Positions 29,030 through 37,374 are shown, counted from the first letter of the stretch. The stretch is DNA of 64,000 nucleotides from Agromyces mediolanus (GCF_023715325.1 NZ_JAMBNX010000006.1:186001-250000); one strand, 5' to 3'. A program made the numbers and translations. The notes: generated by a model not told the origin, from the letters alone.

Positions 29030-31743
29030 TTCCGGATCCCCCTGGTCTTCTTTGCCGGGGCCTTCGCGGCCTCGTCAGCGGTCATGCGCTCGTGCATCGC
29101 GAACAGGTCTGACAGGCGCTGCTCGTCGGTCTCGTACGGCTTTTTCGAGTAGATCGAATCGACCAACGCATCCACCGCGGCGTGCGCCTTGCGAAGGTCG
29201 TTCGGCATTTTGTCCGGGTCGTACAGTTCCCCGAGCGTCAGCTCACAGTGATACTCCCGCACGTCCAGAACGCGCAGCGCCGCGAGGGTTAGCTCTTCCT
29301 TGACACCGTCCGAGAACGATGGGACTGGGAAGTTGTTGTAGACGATGGTGTTCGAGTAGCGGAGCCGGGTCTCCAGCTGACCTCCCACTGCCTTTGTCCA
29401 AGCCATGTGCATCGCGGAGGTGAGCAGGCCGAATACCCATGGCTGCGCGTCATAGACGGCGAATGCCGCGTCTGAGATCACCGTGTCGGTACCGAGATAC
29501 CCCATCGGCACGTACACGCGTCTTTCCGAGGAAACACGCGGAACGATGATCGATTCGGTCGGCTTGTAGCTGATCTGAACGAACCTGTGAGGCTGCGCGG
29601 CAAACGACGCCGTGCTCGCTGCCTTGCTCTCCGAGCGCTCCTCGGCGACCTTTTGCAGCCTTGCTGCGATCGCCGGAATCGAACGAGCAGACGCAGCCTG
29701 CCGGTCCTCGATCCAGAGGCAGTATCTCTCCCCGTCGTTAATGGCCTCGGATGAACCCATATAGCGCTTGATGAACTCGTCGGCTCGCGGATCGGCCGCG
29801 AGCATGTCCTCACGCTCGGTGGGGGAGATAATCAGGCCTCCGCCGTCACGCGGCATGGAGCCGAAAACCATGTCGGGTCGCGCCGCTCCCAGAGGGGTCT
29901 TGCGCCGTTCCATGACGACGTTGGCACCCTCGGTGAGGTATCCATTGATATTCGTGGCGGCGATTCGGAGGTCGTCAGTGAAGAGATACTTGTCTCCAGC
30001 TCGGACTGTTCGGAGGCCGATGACCACGACGGTTACTCCAGCATTGCGCTTCGCGTTGTTTCCCCATTTGAACGAGGTGTACGCGAATCCGATCTCGATG
30101 CCCTTGGCGAAGATCATTGGGAACATCAGCCCGACATGCTCGCCCTGCGCGACCGAGTTGGTCGTCACGAATGCGAGTTCGGCGCGCGTGCCCTCGATGT
30201 AGTCAGACCCTTTGATGAACCAGAGTGCGATGTAGTCGAGGTTCTTGGAGTGGGGACGGCGACCGAAGACGAATCCGTAGTCCGCCTTCTGATCCTTCGT
30301 TTGCGTCTTCGCACCGGCGTATGGCGGGTTGCCGATCAGGTAGATCTCGCCGCCGTCGTTTGGACAGACGTCGTTCCAGTCGATGCGAGTCGCGTTGCCC
30401 TGCTTGATCTGGCCGGTCTCTCTAAGCGGAATCAGAGGGAGATCAATGCCGAACTTCTCACGGAACTCAACGTTCATCTGATGCTTGGCGATCCACAGAG
30501 AGAGGATCGCGACCTCGACAGCGAAGTCGTCGATCTCGATGCCAAAGAATTTCTCGACGTTGATTCGCGATCCCAGCAGTTGTCCCTGGTGGTCCCCGCG
30601 CAGCTCGGCCAGCCGCTCGAGGATGGCGTGCTCGAGCCGGCGTAGCTCCTTGTATGCGATGACCAGGAAGTTACCTGAGCCACATGCGGGGTCGAACACC
30701 TTGATCGTGCTGATCCGCTCGAGCAGTCTCGCGAGCCGGCGCTCGCTGTCGTATGCCTCATCCAGTTCGTCCTTCAAGGCGTTCAGGAACAGCGGCTCGA
30801 TCGTCTTCAGGATGTTCGGGACGGAGGTGTAGTGCTGGCCGAGGTCGCTGCGCTTGCCAGGTGTGACGATTGCCTGGAACATCGAGCCGAAAATATCGGG
30901 GTTGATCTCGCGCCATATCAGCTTGCCGGCGTTGATGAGCTCCTCGCGCGCGGTCTTCGTGAACGTGGGCACCACGTGGTCCGGCGACAACGTGAAGAGT
31001 CGACCGTTGACGTAAGGGAACGCCGCGAGGTGACTCGGCTTGTCCGCGGGGTTCGCAGTATCTAGCGCAGCGAATAGGTCCGTCAGGAACTCGGCGGTAT
31101 CCGAGCCGTCGGCCAAGGTGTGTGAACCAACGGCGTTGGTGAACTGGTTCTCTGCGAAGATCCCCGTGTCCTCGGCGAAGAAGCAGAACAGCAGGCGCGT
31201 GAAGAACAGGTTCAGCGCGTGCCGGCCGTGCGGCTGCTCAAGAAGGCCGGGGTTCGCCTGCAGCAGTTCGTCAAAGAGCTTGCCCATGCGCTCGGCGGCC
31301 TTGACATCGGCGTGTGCCTCGGCGACGTACTGCGCCTTCTCCATCCCCGCCCATGGAAGGAAAAACGTGAAATGCTGGTCGACCTCGCGGATCGGGAAGC
31401 CGATGGTCTCGCCAGTCTGCGTGTCGTGCGCGACCAGTTCGGCGTAGTCGGTGACGATCACGAAGCGCGTGCTGAAGCGCACCACGTTTGGCGAGGTCTT
31501 CAGCTCCTCAAGAACCTCGAGGGGGTCGCCGGTGGTCTCTTTGAAGTAGACGACCTTCTTCTGCGCGACTTCACTCGACGGGTCTGCGGCTACATTCAGA
31601 TCGCCGTTGCGCAGGCGTGTGACGCTGCTCTGAGGCTTGCCATAGACAAGGAGCAGGTCGAAGATGAAGTCGCGGTCGTAGCGTTCGCGACTGGCCAGCG
31701 GGGCGACACGCTCTTCGACCGCCTTGAGGTTCAGCCTCGCCAT
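29026..31743 (-). CDS. MmeI-like DNA adenine methyltransferase with target-recognition domain
   Basis: The 905-residue protein has the MmeI-type layout. An N-terminal domain (1-160) is followed by a helical connector with R-L-L-F-C-F-F-A-E-D-T-G-I-F and F-P-Y-V-N-G-R-L-F. The gamma-class methyltransferase has motif I D351-P-A-C-G-S-G and motif IV N472-P-P-Y. A C-terminal target-recognition part follows (about 610-860). In classic MmeI the N-terminus is a PD-(D/E)XK nuclease. Here the expected E-x-K is missing (V-V-Y-F-K-E-T), so I infer a methylase only, with cutting done by the partner nucleases. ATG at 31743 starts the operon. Confidence 0.88.
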   Translation of the reverse strand: MARLNLKAVEERVAPLASRERYDRDFIFDLLLVYGKPQSSVTRLRNGDLNVAADPSSEVAQKKVVYFKETTGDPLEVLEELKTSPNVVRFSTRFVIVTDYAELVAHDTQTGETIGFPIREVDQHFTFFLPWAGMEKAQYVAEAHADVKAAERMGKLFDELLQANPGLLEQPHGRHALNLFFTRLLFCFFAEDTGIFAENQFTNAVGSHTLADGSDTAEFLTDLFAALDTANPADKPSHLAAFPYVNGRLFTLSPDHVVPTFTKTAREELINAGKLIWREINPDIFGSMFQAIVTPGKRSDLGQHYTSVPNILKTIEPLFLNALKDELDEAYDSERRLARLLERISTIKVFDPACGSGNFLVIAYKELRRLEHAILERLAELRGDHQGQLLGSRINVEKFFGIEIDDFAVEVAILSLWIAKHQMNVEFREKFGIDLPLIPLRETGQIKQGNATRIDWNDVCPNDGGEIYLIGNPPYAGAKTQTKDQKADYGFVFGRRPHSKNLDYIALWFIKGSDYIEGTRAELAFVTTNSVAQGEHVGLMFPMIFAKGIEIGFAYTSFKWGNNAKRNAGVTVVVIGLRTVRAGDKYLFTDDLRIAATNINGYLTEGANVVMERRKTPLGAARPDMVFGSMPRDGGGLIISPTEREDMLAADPRADEFIKRYMGSSEAINDGERYCLWIEDRQAASARSIPAIAARLQKVAEERSESKAASTASFAAQPHRFVQISYKPTESIIVPRVSSERRVYVPMGYLGTDTVISDAAFAVYDAQPWVFGLLTSAMHMAWTKAVGGQLETRLRYSNTIVYNNFPVPSFSDGVKEELTLAALRVLDVREYHCELTLGELYDPDKMPNDLRKAHAAVDALVDSIYSKKPYETDEQRLSDLFAMHERMTADEAAKAPAKKTRGIRK

Positions 31744-32095
31744 GGATTTTCCGCCTTCATACTCGAATCTCATCAGCGGCATCAGACACAGAAGCGGTCG
31801 CAAACCAGACGCTCGGCTTGCCGATCTCCTAGCAGATGGAACGATGCCTCCCTCGCGATCCTATTGGCGGCTCGGTCGCCGCGGCCTTACCCGCTCGGCG
31901 TCGCCACGAGGTTCGCGCTCAGCCTCGGTCCGAAGCTACCCACAGGCCACGCGATACCTTCTCGATCGACGAAACCGTGACGTTGAGATCGAGTCAGACG
32001 CGACGCGCCGGTTGGGTCCTCGTCGCGGCCGTGTTCATGTCGGACCCCGGTGCGAGCATCCTGATATCGTCTCGGGAGTGAGGTACGGCGGCGAC
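31744..32095. other. Divergent intergenic region inside the island
   Basis: These 352 bases separate the minus-strand methyltransferase operon from the plus-strand small gene. Open frames exist, but none has a believable start or protein-like composition. It should contain the promoters of both units; I see no clear operator. Confidence 0.5.
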
Positions 32096-32467
32096 ATGTT
32101 TGAGATCGAGGCGCAGACCTTCGAGACCCGGTTGCGCGGGGTGAATGTCACGTGCATCGTGACTCTTGACTCCGCCGAGTCACCGGATGTACGCATCGAG
32201 ACCCGAGCGAAGACCCTCGAGCAGGGCGTGCGTGCGGTGTCGAAGTTCGCGGGCTACTGTCGGCGGACGCTTGTGTTGCCGGTTCTCAGCGAAGACGAGG
32301 ATGCGTGGGCACGCGTGCTTGCGTCGTACTACGGGTTCGGACTCATCCTCGAATCTGCGGATCGGCGTCGTGAGGTCATGCCGGCGCCAGCCGTCGATAT
32401 CGCCGACGACCAGGGGCCCAGGCGAAGTTTCATCCGCCGGGTGCTTGCTGAGCTTCCGTCGGCCTAG
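32096..32467 (+). CDS. Small unknown island protein
   Basis: The 123-residue protein starts at the ATG at 32096; the GTG at 32078 is an alternative adding 6 residues. The sequence is soluble and acidic-basic mixed, with V-R-I-E-T-R-A-K-T-L-E-Q-G-V-R-A-V and a C-terminal R-S-F-I-R-R-V-L-A-E-L. No family is recognised. It is transcribed away from the methyltransferase operon and converges on the truncated gene at 32464, overlapping it by 4 bases. Confidence 0.6.
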   Translation: MFEIEAQTFETRLRGVNVTCIVTLDSAESPDVRIETRAKTLEQGVRAVSKFAGYCRRTLVLPVLSEDEDAWARVLASYYGFGLILESADRRREVMPAPAVDIADDQGPRRSFIRRVLAELPSA

Positions 32468-33339
32468 TCTCCGGCGAAGGTAGAGACGTCGTTCGGTGCA
32501 TTCCATGGGCGCCCGACGACGGCGCTCGTCGCTTCGTGAGCCACCAGTGCATCCTGGGCCATGCTCCGCCAGAGCGAGGGCCGCTCGCTCGGCGCTGCCG
32601 ACAGCAACGATTGTGCGTACTCGTCGATGATCGCGTGGTTGTGACGTGAAGCGGCCGCCGCTTGCGATTCAGTGAAGCGGTCGATGCGCTGACCGCCGCA
32701 CTCCCGGCAACCGCATGTGGGTGCCGGTGCCCCGACGTAGAGTTCTTCGCGCATTGCCCCCGTCTTCATCCAGTGCATGTGCCCGGGGTTCAGCACGTAT
32801 GGCGTGGGGTCGTCGGGGCGGCGAGCCTTCCCCTTGTCCTTGGGAGGTGTGAACCGGCGAAGGCCGGGGCCGGTGCCGATCGCGGTGCCGAGCGCGCCGT
32901 GAGCGAGGGCATCCAGGCCGGCGAGATCCGTCCGCCAGCTGAACGCCCCGGACCCGGTGACGAGCCGGCGATAGATCGCGAGCTTCCGCTTGGAGTCCAA
33001 AGGGTTCGTGGAGGAACCGAACGACACCAGGACGGGGTGCGAGCTCAGGGCAATCACGGCGAGCAGGAACTGTTCGTGCTCGGGCCGCAGCCAGCTCGTC
33101 GAGAGGTAGAGGGGAAGCGCGACGTCATCACCGCTGATCTCATTTGCCGCGTCCACGATCGCGCGAAGGGTCTCCACATCTCCGGCTTCGACATAGCCCG
33201 ACGGAAGGAGCACGAGCGTCGCGCCGCTGGAGCGCTGACCAGCCAAGATATCAACGACGGAGGGGCCGGCAAACAACCCGTCGTCGTCGGAGCCAGGTAG
33301 CCCAGGTGGGGAACTCGACGTGTCGGCTCGATCCGGCAC
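32464..33339 (-). CDS. Unknown protein, probably 5'-truncated at the integrase junction
   Basis: The visible product (291 residues from a GTG at 33339) has a regular, gene-like sequence from about residue 22 onward (S-G-A-T-L-V-L-L-P-S-G-Y then F-L-L-A-V-I-A-L-S). It ends in a Cys-rich C-G-C-R-E-C-G-G stretch and a helical tail. Upstream of about 33300 the frame runs antiparallel over integrase coding sequence and loses protein-like character, so the native N-terminus appears to be missing. No family is recognised. The product may not be made. Confidence 0.5.
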   Translation of the reverse strand: MPDRADTSSSPPGLPGSDDDGLFAGPSVVDILAGQRSSGATLVLLPSGYVEAGDVETLRAIVDAANEISGDDVALPLYLSTSWLRPEHEQFLLAVIALSSHPVLVSFGSSTNPLDSKRKLAIYRRLVTGSGAFSWRTDLAGLDALAHGALGTAIGTGPGLRRFTPPKDKGKARRPDDPTPYVLNPGHMHWMKTGAMREELYVGAPAPTCGCRECGGQRIDRFTESQAAAASRHNHAIIDEYAQSLLSAAPSERPSLWRSMAQDALVAHEATSAVVGRPWNAPNDVSTFAGD

Positions 33340-33393
33340 ACCGAGGTCGCCGCATGGATCGCCGAACTCGCCGCGACCAAATCGCCGACGACG

Positions 33394-34152
33394 GTGAAGC
33401 GGTGTCACGGAGTTCTGGCGTCCATTCTCGACGGCGCGGTGCGTGATCGGCGGATCCCTGCGAACCCTGCGCGGGAAGTAAAGACGCCGAAGAGGTCCAA
33501 GAAGCCGAAGCCGTATCTCAGTCACAAACAGGTGGAGCGTCTGGCGGCGGCATCCCGCTATCCCGATGTCATCCGCTTCACTGCGTACACTGGCCTGCGC
33601 TGGGGCGAAGTCACCGGGATCCGAGTCCGGAACGTCGACCTCAAGCGACGCAGGGTGCTGATCGAAGAGAACGCCGTCGAGGTCAACGGCCACGTGCAGG
33701 TCGGCACGCCGAAGACGCATGAGCGGCGCGCGGTCGTCTACCCGGCATTCTTGGACAAGTGCGTGCGTGACGCGGTGAAAGGCCGGACGTCTGAGGATCT
33801 GCTCTGGCCTGCGGAGTTCGGGGGATATCTCCGCCCCGGCAACGCTGTATCCGGATGGTTCGCGGGCGCGGTGAAGCGGATCCGCACGGAGGATGCCAAG
33901 GCGGCGGAGGAGGCGCAAGATCGTGGAGAGGCAGCGCCGCCGATCATGCCGCGAGTCACTCCGCATGACCTGCGTCACACCGCCGCGTCGCTCGCGATCA
34001 GCGCCGGAGCCAACGTCAAGGCGGTTCAGCGGATGCTGGGGCATGCGAGCGCGGCGATGACGCTCGATACTTATGCCGAACTCTTCGAGGACGATCTCGA
34101 TTCCGTGGCTGTGGCGCTGGACGGCCAGCGATCAGCCTCACTCGCGTCGTAG
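33394..34152 (+). CDS. Tyrosine recombinase (phage-type integrase), N-terminally truncated
   Basis: The catalytic domain is complete: R69 (T-G-L-R-W-G-E), K107 (T-P-K-T), H191-x-x-R194 (H-D-L-R-H-T), H217 (L-G-H-A-S) and nucleophile Y227 (L-D-T-Y-A-E-L). From the GTG at 33394 it has 252 residues. Integrase-like sequence (R-R-V-G-S-I-R-H-T-E-V-A-A-W) continues upstream in frame to 33301, where a TAG blocks it, and no start codon lies between. A full relative has about 370-400 residues with an arm-binding domain that is absent here. It probably catalysed insertion into tRNA-Ser; present activity is doubtful. Confidence 0.85.
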   Translation: MKRCHGVLASILDGAVRDRRIPANPAREVKTPKRSKKPKPYLSHKQVERLAAASRYPDVIRFTAYTGLRWGEVTGIRVRNVDLKRRRVLIEENAVEVNGHVQVGTPKTHERRAVVYPAFLDKCVRDAVKGRTSEDLLWPAEFGGYLRPGNAVSGWFAGAVKRIRTEDAKAAEEAQDRGEAAPPIMPRVTPHDLRHTAASLAISAGANVKAVQRMLGHASAAMTLDTYAELFEDDLDSVAVALDGQRSASLAS

Positions 34153-34189
34153 CTCTCCACTAACCTGGTGTCTTCCAGGGCCGGCGGCA

Positions 34190-34224
34190 GAAGACCCCAC
34201 GGCCGTGCGTGCCGTGGGGTCTTC
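34190..34224. terminator. Bidirectional terminator between integrase and zinc-ribbon gene
   Basis: GAAGACCCCACGGC (34190-34203) and its perfect reverse complement (34211-34224) enclose a 7-base loop. The hairpin lies between the 3' ends of two convergent genes. Confidence 0.8.
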
Positions 34225-34250
34225 GACCGTCCGTGCCTAGGACTTGGGAG

Positions 34251-34940
34251 TCAGTGCGACGTCTCCACCCAGCCCATGCCCGAGTTGCCTGTCTCGTGCA
34301 TCCAATCCTTGCCGCAGGCGGTGCAGTGGTAGTCCTGCTCGTCCGCGACCATGCCGGAGCCGCCGAACTGTCGGAAGTTCCCGACACGCTCGAGGCGTGC
34401 GTGCGGCGGGACGTTGCGGCCCTTCGTTCCTGTGTCGACCAGCTTCCAGCAGTCGTCGCACATCGCCTCCTTCACGATCTTGACGATCTCCGGGGCCACT
34501 CGGAAGAGGTGCGCCTGGCGGTAGCCGGAACCCTCGGTGTAGTCGGCCTCCATCGGGAACTCGGCGTCCTCCGGGAGGCTTCCACGCTCCACGAGCTCGC
34601 TCGTGATCGTCCGCAGGGGCTTGGTCCAGTTCTTCAACTGCCGCTTGGGCTCGTAGTTCCCGATCCGAAAGATATCCTCGCGGCTGATCTCGCCGCCGTT
34701 CCGAATCGCCTGGTTGAACGCCTCGAGCTGCACGTCGTTGCCGCGACGCCGGAGCATCTCGCGGAGCACTAGGACCAGGTCCAGAGTCCAGCCGGTGGAG
34801 GCGGCCTCCGCCCATGACGAGTCGTCGGTGCTCTCCGCGTGCGGAACGGATTCGTCGCGCATCGAGCGCACGAGAGCCAGCACACGGCCGACCTCCTCCG
34901 GAGTGAGGTCACTGATGTCGAGATTCAGGGTGTCTGCCAT
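34251..34940 (-). CDS. Unknown island protein with C-terminal zinc ribbon
   Basis: The 229-residue protein has an acidic N-terminus and a central helical region (D-L-V-L-V-L-R-E-M-L-R-R-R-G-N-D). The C-terminal part carries C-D-D-C and C-T-A-C pairs about 50 residues apart, consistent with a zinc ribbon. ATG at 34940 has AGGAG 7 bases upstream. It is divergent from the HTH gene. I recognise no family; DNA or RNA binding is a guess from the zinc ribbon. Confidence 0.7.
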   Translation of the reverse strand: MADTLNLDISDLTPEEVGRVLALVRSMRDESVPHAESTDDSSWAEAASTGWTLDLVLVLREMLRRRGNDVQLEAFNQAIRNGGEISREDIFRIGNYEPKRQLKNWTKPLRTITSELVERGSLPEDAEFPMEADYTEGSGYRQAHLFRVAPEIVKIVKEAMCDDCWKLVDTGTKGRNVPPHARLERVGNFRQFGGSGMVADEQDYHCTACGKDWMHETGNSGMGWVETSH

Positions 34941-35206
34941 AGAGTTTCTCCTTGATCGGCCTCCCCGACGAGTCACTTCCTACGGTCTCGCGTCAGGGAG
35001 GCTGGTTCTGTATCAGCGGGTTGCGAATACATCAGCGATAGTACACCCAGTACTGCCGATAGCTATATGTAGCTCGCTGTAATTGATCCTTACTCGTTCC
35101 GATCTCGCTCATGGGCGGGTCTGTCGTCCAGGCGAAGTCGGACCCGCTTCCCGCCAATGTGCTGAAGGATATGGCGGATTTGGATGATTTGAGCGAATAT
35201 AGAGGC

Positions 35207-35713
35207 ATGAGCACTGCATCCGTACGAACAAGAGATCCGTTGGTCGTCGACCCGCCTAACGACCTCAGCGAGATGCTTGAACTCGGGCGATTCCTGGAGC
35301 ATCACACCGCTCCTGCGCTGCTGCTCGGTCCCGACGGCGAGCAGATCCCGCTCCCGATGGTGGCGTACGACGTGCTTCGGCAGGTGGTGTCGGCGATGGA
35401 GCGCGGCGAGGCTGTCAGCGTCGAACCCATCGATCGGCAACTGACGACTCAGCAAGCAGCCACACTGCTCGGCATTAGCCGTAGCACGCTGGTCCGGCTG
35501 CTTGATGAGCACGAGCTGCCATTCGAGCGATTCGGCGAGTCCAGGCACAGGCGATTGCGACTGCACGATGTCCTCGCATACCGCGACCGAAAGCGCGCTG
35601 ACAGGCGGAGCCGCTTGGACGAGCTCACCCGACAAGCGGACGAAGACGGTCTGTATGACGTCGATGCGGACGCCTACAAGGAGGCATTGGCTCAGGCGCG
35701 GAAGCAGTCGTAG
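35207..35713 (+). CDS. HTH (excisionase-family) antitoxin partner of PIN toxin
   Basis: This 168-residue protein (ATG at 35207; an upstream ATG at 35111 would add 32 residues) contains an excisionase-type winged helix: L-T-T-Q-Q-A-A-T-L-L-G-I-S-R-S-T-L-V-R, then H-R-R-L-R-L-H-D-V. An acidic C-terminal tail (D-E-D-G-L-Y-D-V-D-A-D-A-Y) follows, of the kind that wraps a PIN toxin. It ends 2 bases before the PIN gene. The pair probably forms a type II toxin-antitoxin module that represses its own promoter. Confidence 0.8.
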   Translation: MSTASVRTRDPLVVDPPNDLSEMLELGRFLEHHTAPALLLGPDGEQIPLPMVAYDVLRQVVSAMERGEAVSVEPIDRQLTTQQAATLLGISRSTLVRLLDEHELPFERFGESRHRRLRLHDVLAYRDRKRADRRSRLDELTRQADEDGLYDVDADAYKEALAQARKQS

Positions 35714-35715
35714 CG

Positions 35716-36288
35716 GTGGCGCGGTTCACGGCATTGCTCGACGCATGTGTGATCGTGCCGCTGGCGCCGTGCGACACCATGCTCCGCATGGCTGACGCTG
35801 GAGCCTTCCGCCCGGTCTGGTCGCAGAACGTGCTCGACGAAGCCCTCAGGGCTCTCGAACGCATACATCCAGATGTCGACGCGAGTCGATTCCAGAGCCG
35901 TTTCCGATCGATGAATGAAGCCTTTGATGATGCTCTCGTGGAAGGGTGGGAGCCGCTCGCTCAGGGAATCGAACTGCCGGACCCGAACGATGCCCACGTT
36001 GTGGCTGCTGCCCTCCTCGGCAGAGCCGACCTGATCGTCACTGAGAATGTGAAGGACTTTCCAGCATCCGTGCTCGCGCCCCTGGGGCTCGAGGCCATCA
36101 GAACCGACGCATTCCTCCTCGACCAGTTCGACCTCTCGCCGAGCGGGGCATGTCGGATCGTCACGGAACAGGCGGCCGCCATGCGGCAGCCGCCCGTGGA
36201 AGTCGCCCGACTGCTCGAGCGGCTCTCGCGGAGTGGCGCTCCGGGCTTCGCGCAGCGGGTCGCTGAAGCGTTGAAGAACGATCCGTAG
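35716..36288 (+). CDS. PIN-domain toxin (RNase)
   Basis: This 190-residue protein has the PIN core residues: D9 (L-L-D-A-C-V-I), E42 (L-D-E-A-L), D92 in D-P-N-D-A-H-V-V-A-A-A-L, and the E-N-V-K-D-F segment with D114. These acidic residues would bind metal for RNA cleavage. It starts at GTG right after the HTH gene, the usual antitoxin-toxin order. It lies at the right edge of the island, where such modules often stabilise integrated elements. Confidence 0.85.
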   Translation: MARFTALLDACVIVPLAPCDTMLRMADAGAFRPVWSQNVLDEALRALERIHPDVDASRFQSRFRSMNEAFDDALVEGWEPLAQGIELPDPNDAHVVAAALLGRADLIVTENVKDFPASVLAPLGLEAIRTDAFLLDQFDLSPSGACRIVTEQAAAMRQPPVEVARLLERLSRSGAPGFAQRVAEALKNDP

Positions 36289-36297
36289 ACCGGTGGT

Positions 36298-36318
36298 CAG
36301 CGGTAACGCAGCGGTAAC
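36298..36318 (+). repeat. Two direct CAGCGGTAAC copies near attR
   Basis: CAGCGGTAAC occurs at 36298-36307 and 36309-36318, about 106-126 bases before the attR core. A third copy lies at 36528-36537 after it, and similar motifs follow attL. They are candidate recombinase arm sites. Confidence 0.5.
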
Positions 36319-36423
36319 GGAATTCCTGCGGGAGCCTGTTTTCGGGTGTGCGCACATGTGCCCAACTTCCGCGGAATCATGCCGATCTAGCGTGTCGACC
36401 CGGCATCCATTGACCTGCGATAG

Positions 36424-36449
36424 GGGTTCAAATCCCACCGTCACCGCCA
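36424..36449 (+). repeat. Right attachment site (attR), 26-bp copy of tRNA-Ser 3' end
   Basis: Identical to 23748-23773, but here no tRNA precedes it, so it is the displaced end of the target. A hairpin with arms ACGAAGGCC (36452-36460) and GGCCTTCGT (36491-36499) follows; it is probably the original chromosomal tRNA terminator or the end of an earlier element. Confidence 0.9.
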
Positions 36450-36604
36450 CCACGAAGGCCTCGAGTCCCCTGGAAACACTGGGAAATCGGGGCCTTCGTC
36501 TTGTCCGGAGTGCCCGTGGTAGGAGCTCAGCGGTAACGTGACGCGAGGCCACGGCATGGCGCTGGTTCATGTGATCCGCAACGAGCCGAAGGCGGCGATC
36601 GTGC
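36450..36604. other. Post-attR intergenic region
   Basis: Contains the 36452-36499 hairpin and CAGCGGTAAC at 36528-36537, then no gene until the SDR remnant. The layout mirrors the segment after attL (hairpin, then GGTAAC motif at nearly the same offset). Confidence 0.6.
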
Positions 36605-37361
36605 TCACAGGAGGACTCCACCGGAGACCTCGAGGCGCTCACCTGTAACCCACCGCATGCCGGGCGCGACGAGCGCGACGACGGCATCGGCGATCTCCGC
36701 CGGTTCGCCGACCCTGCCGAGCGCGGTCTGCTGGCTCAGTCCGGCGCGCAGTTCGGCGTCGTCGCGCATGGCGCCGCCATTGAAGTCAGTCGCCGTCGGA
36801 CCGGGGCGATCGTGTTGATGCGGATGCCGCGTCGTCCGAGCTCGAGCGCGAGACTCCGCGACAGGGCTTCGACGGCCGCCTTGGATGCCGCAAAGACGGC
36901 GGTGGCGGGACTCACATGCCGACTCAGCGAGCTCGACAGGTTCACCACCCGTCCGCCTTCGGCGAGGTGCGGTGCGAGTGCCTGGATCAAGAGGAACGGC
37001 CCGCGGACGTTGACGGCGAACGTGTCGTCGAAGTCGGCGGCCCGCACCTCACCCAGCGGCGCGAAGTGCCCGATCCCCGCGTTGTTGACGAGCACCGAGA
37101 GGGGGAACCCGACCACGTCGCAGCGACGGCGGTGAGAAGTGTCGTCGTCGCGGAGTCGATGGACCGCGGGTCCCCGATGTCCAATTGGAGCGGCAGCGCC
37201 TCGCCGCCGGCTTCCTCGATGCGGCTCACGACGGCGTCAGCCGACGCCGCGGAGCGGGTCGCCACGACGACGCGGTATCCGTTCTCGGCGAGGGCCAGCG
37301 CGGTCGCTCGCCCCAGCCCTCGGCCTGCGCCGGTGACGACGGCGATCTCTGGATGATCCAT
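36605..37361 (-). pseudogene. Short-chain dehydrogenase, broken by two frameshifts
   Basis: The N-terminal frame (from ATG 37361) has the NAD(P) loop T-G-A-G-R-G-L-G-R-A and reads to about 37115. The frame then changes to N-N-A-G-I-G-H-F, the catalytic S-S-S-L and the downstream A-S-K-A-A-V-E-A-L. Near 36800 it changes again after N-T-I-A-P to D-F-N-G-G-A-M and ends V-S-G-G-V-L-L at 36605. Corrected, it would be a normal SDR of about 250 residues. Either the gene is decaying or the assembly has two indels. It is divergent from a TetR gene, as SDR/TetR pairs often are. Confidence 0.8.
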
Positions 37362-37374
37362 GCTGACTCCTAGA

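Larger units (their letters stand above)
23748..36449. mobile_element. Integrated genomic island in tRNA-Ser(CGA), about 12.7 kb
   Basis: The island lies between 26-bp direct repeats of the tRNA-Ser 3' end. It contains a five-gene restriction-like operon, a small unknown gene, a truncated gene facing a tyrosine integrase, a zinc-ribbon protein and an HTH/PIN pair. The codon choice of its genes is less extreme in GC than the flanks (frequent A/T-ending codons in the helicase, methyltransferase and HTH genes), which fits horizontal transfer. The integrase lacks its N-terminal part, so the island may no longer move on its own. Confidence 0.88.

Noticed and set aside
23920-31743. Assignment of the island operon to DISARM, BREX or a Type I restriction system
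   Set aside because: No DrmB, PglZ, BrxC or HsdS-like protein is present, and the helicase lacks an HsdR nuclease domain. The set fits none of these definitions.
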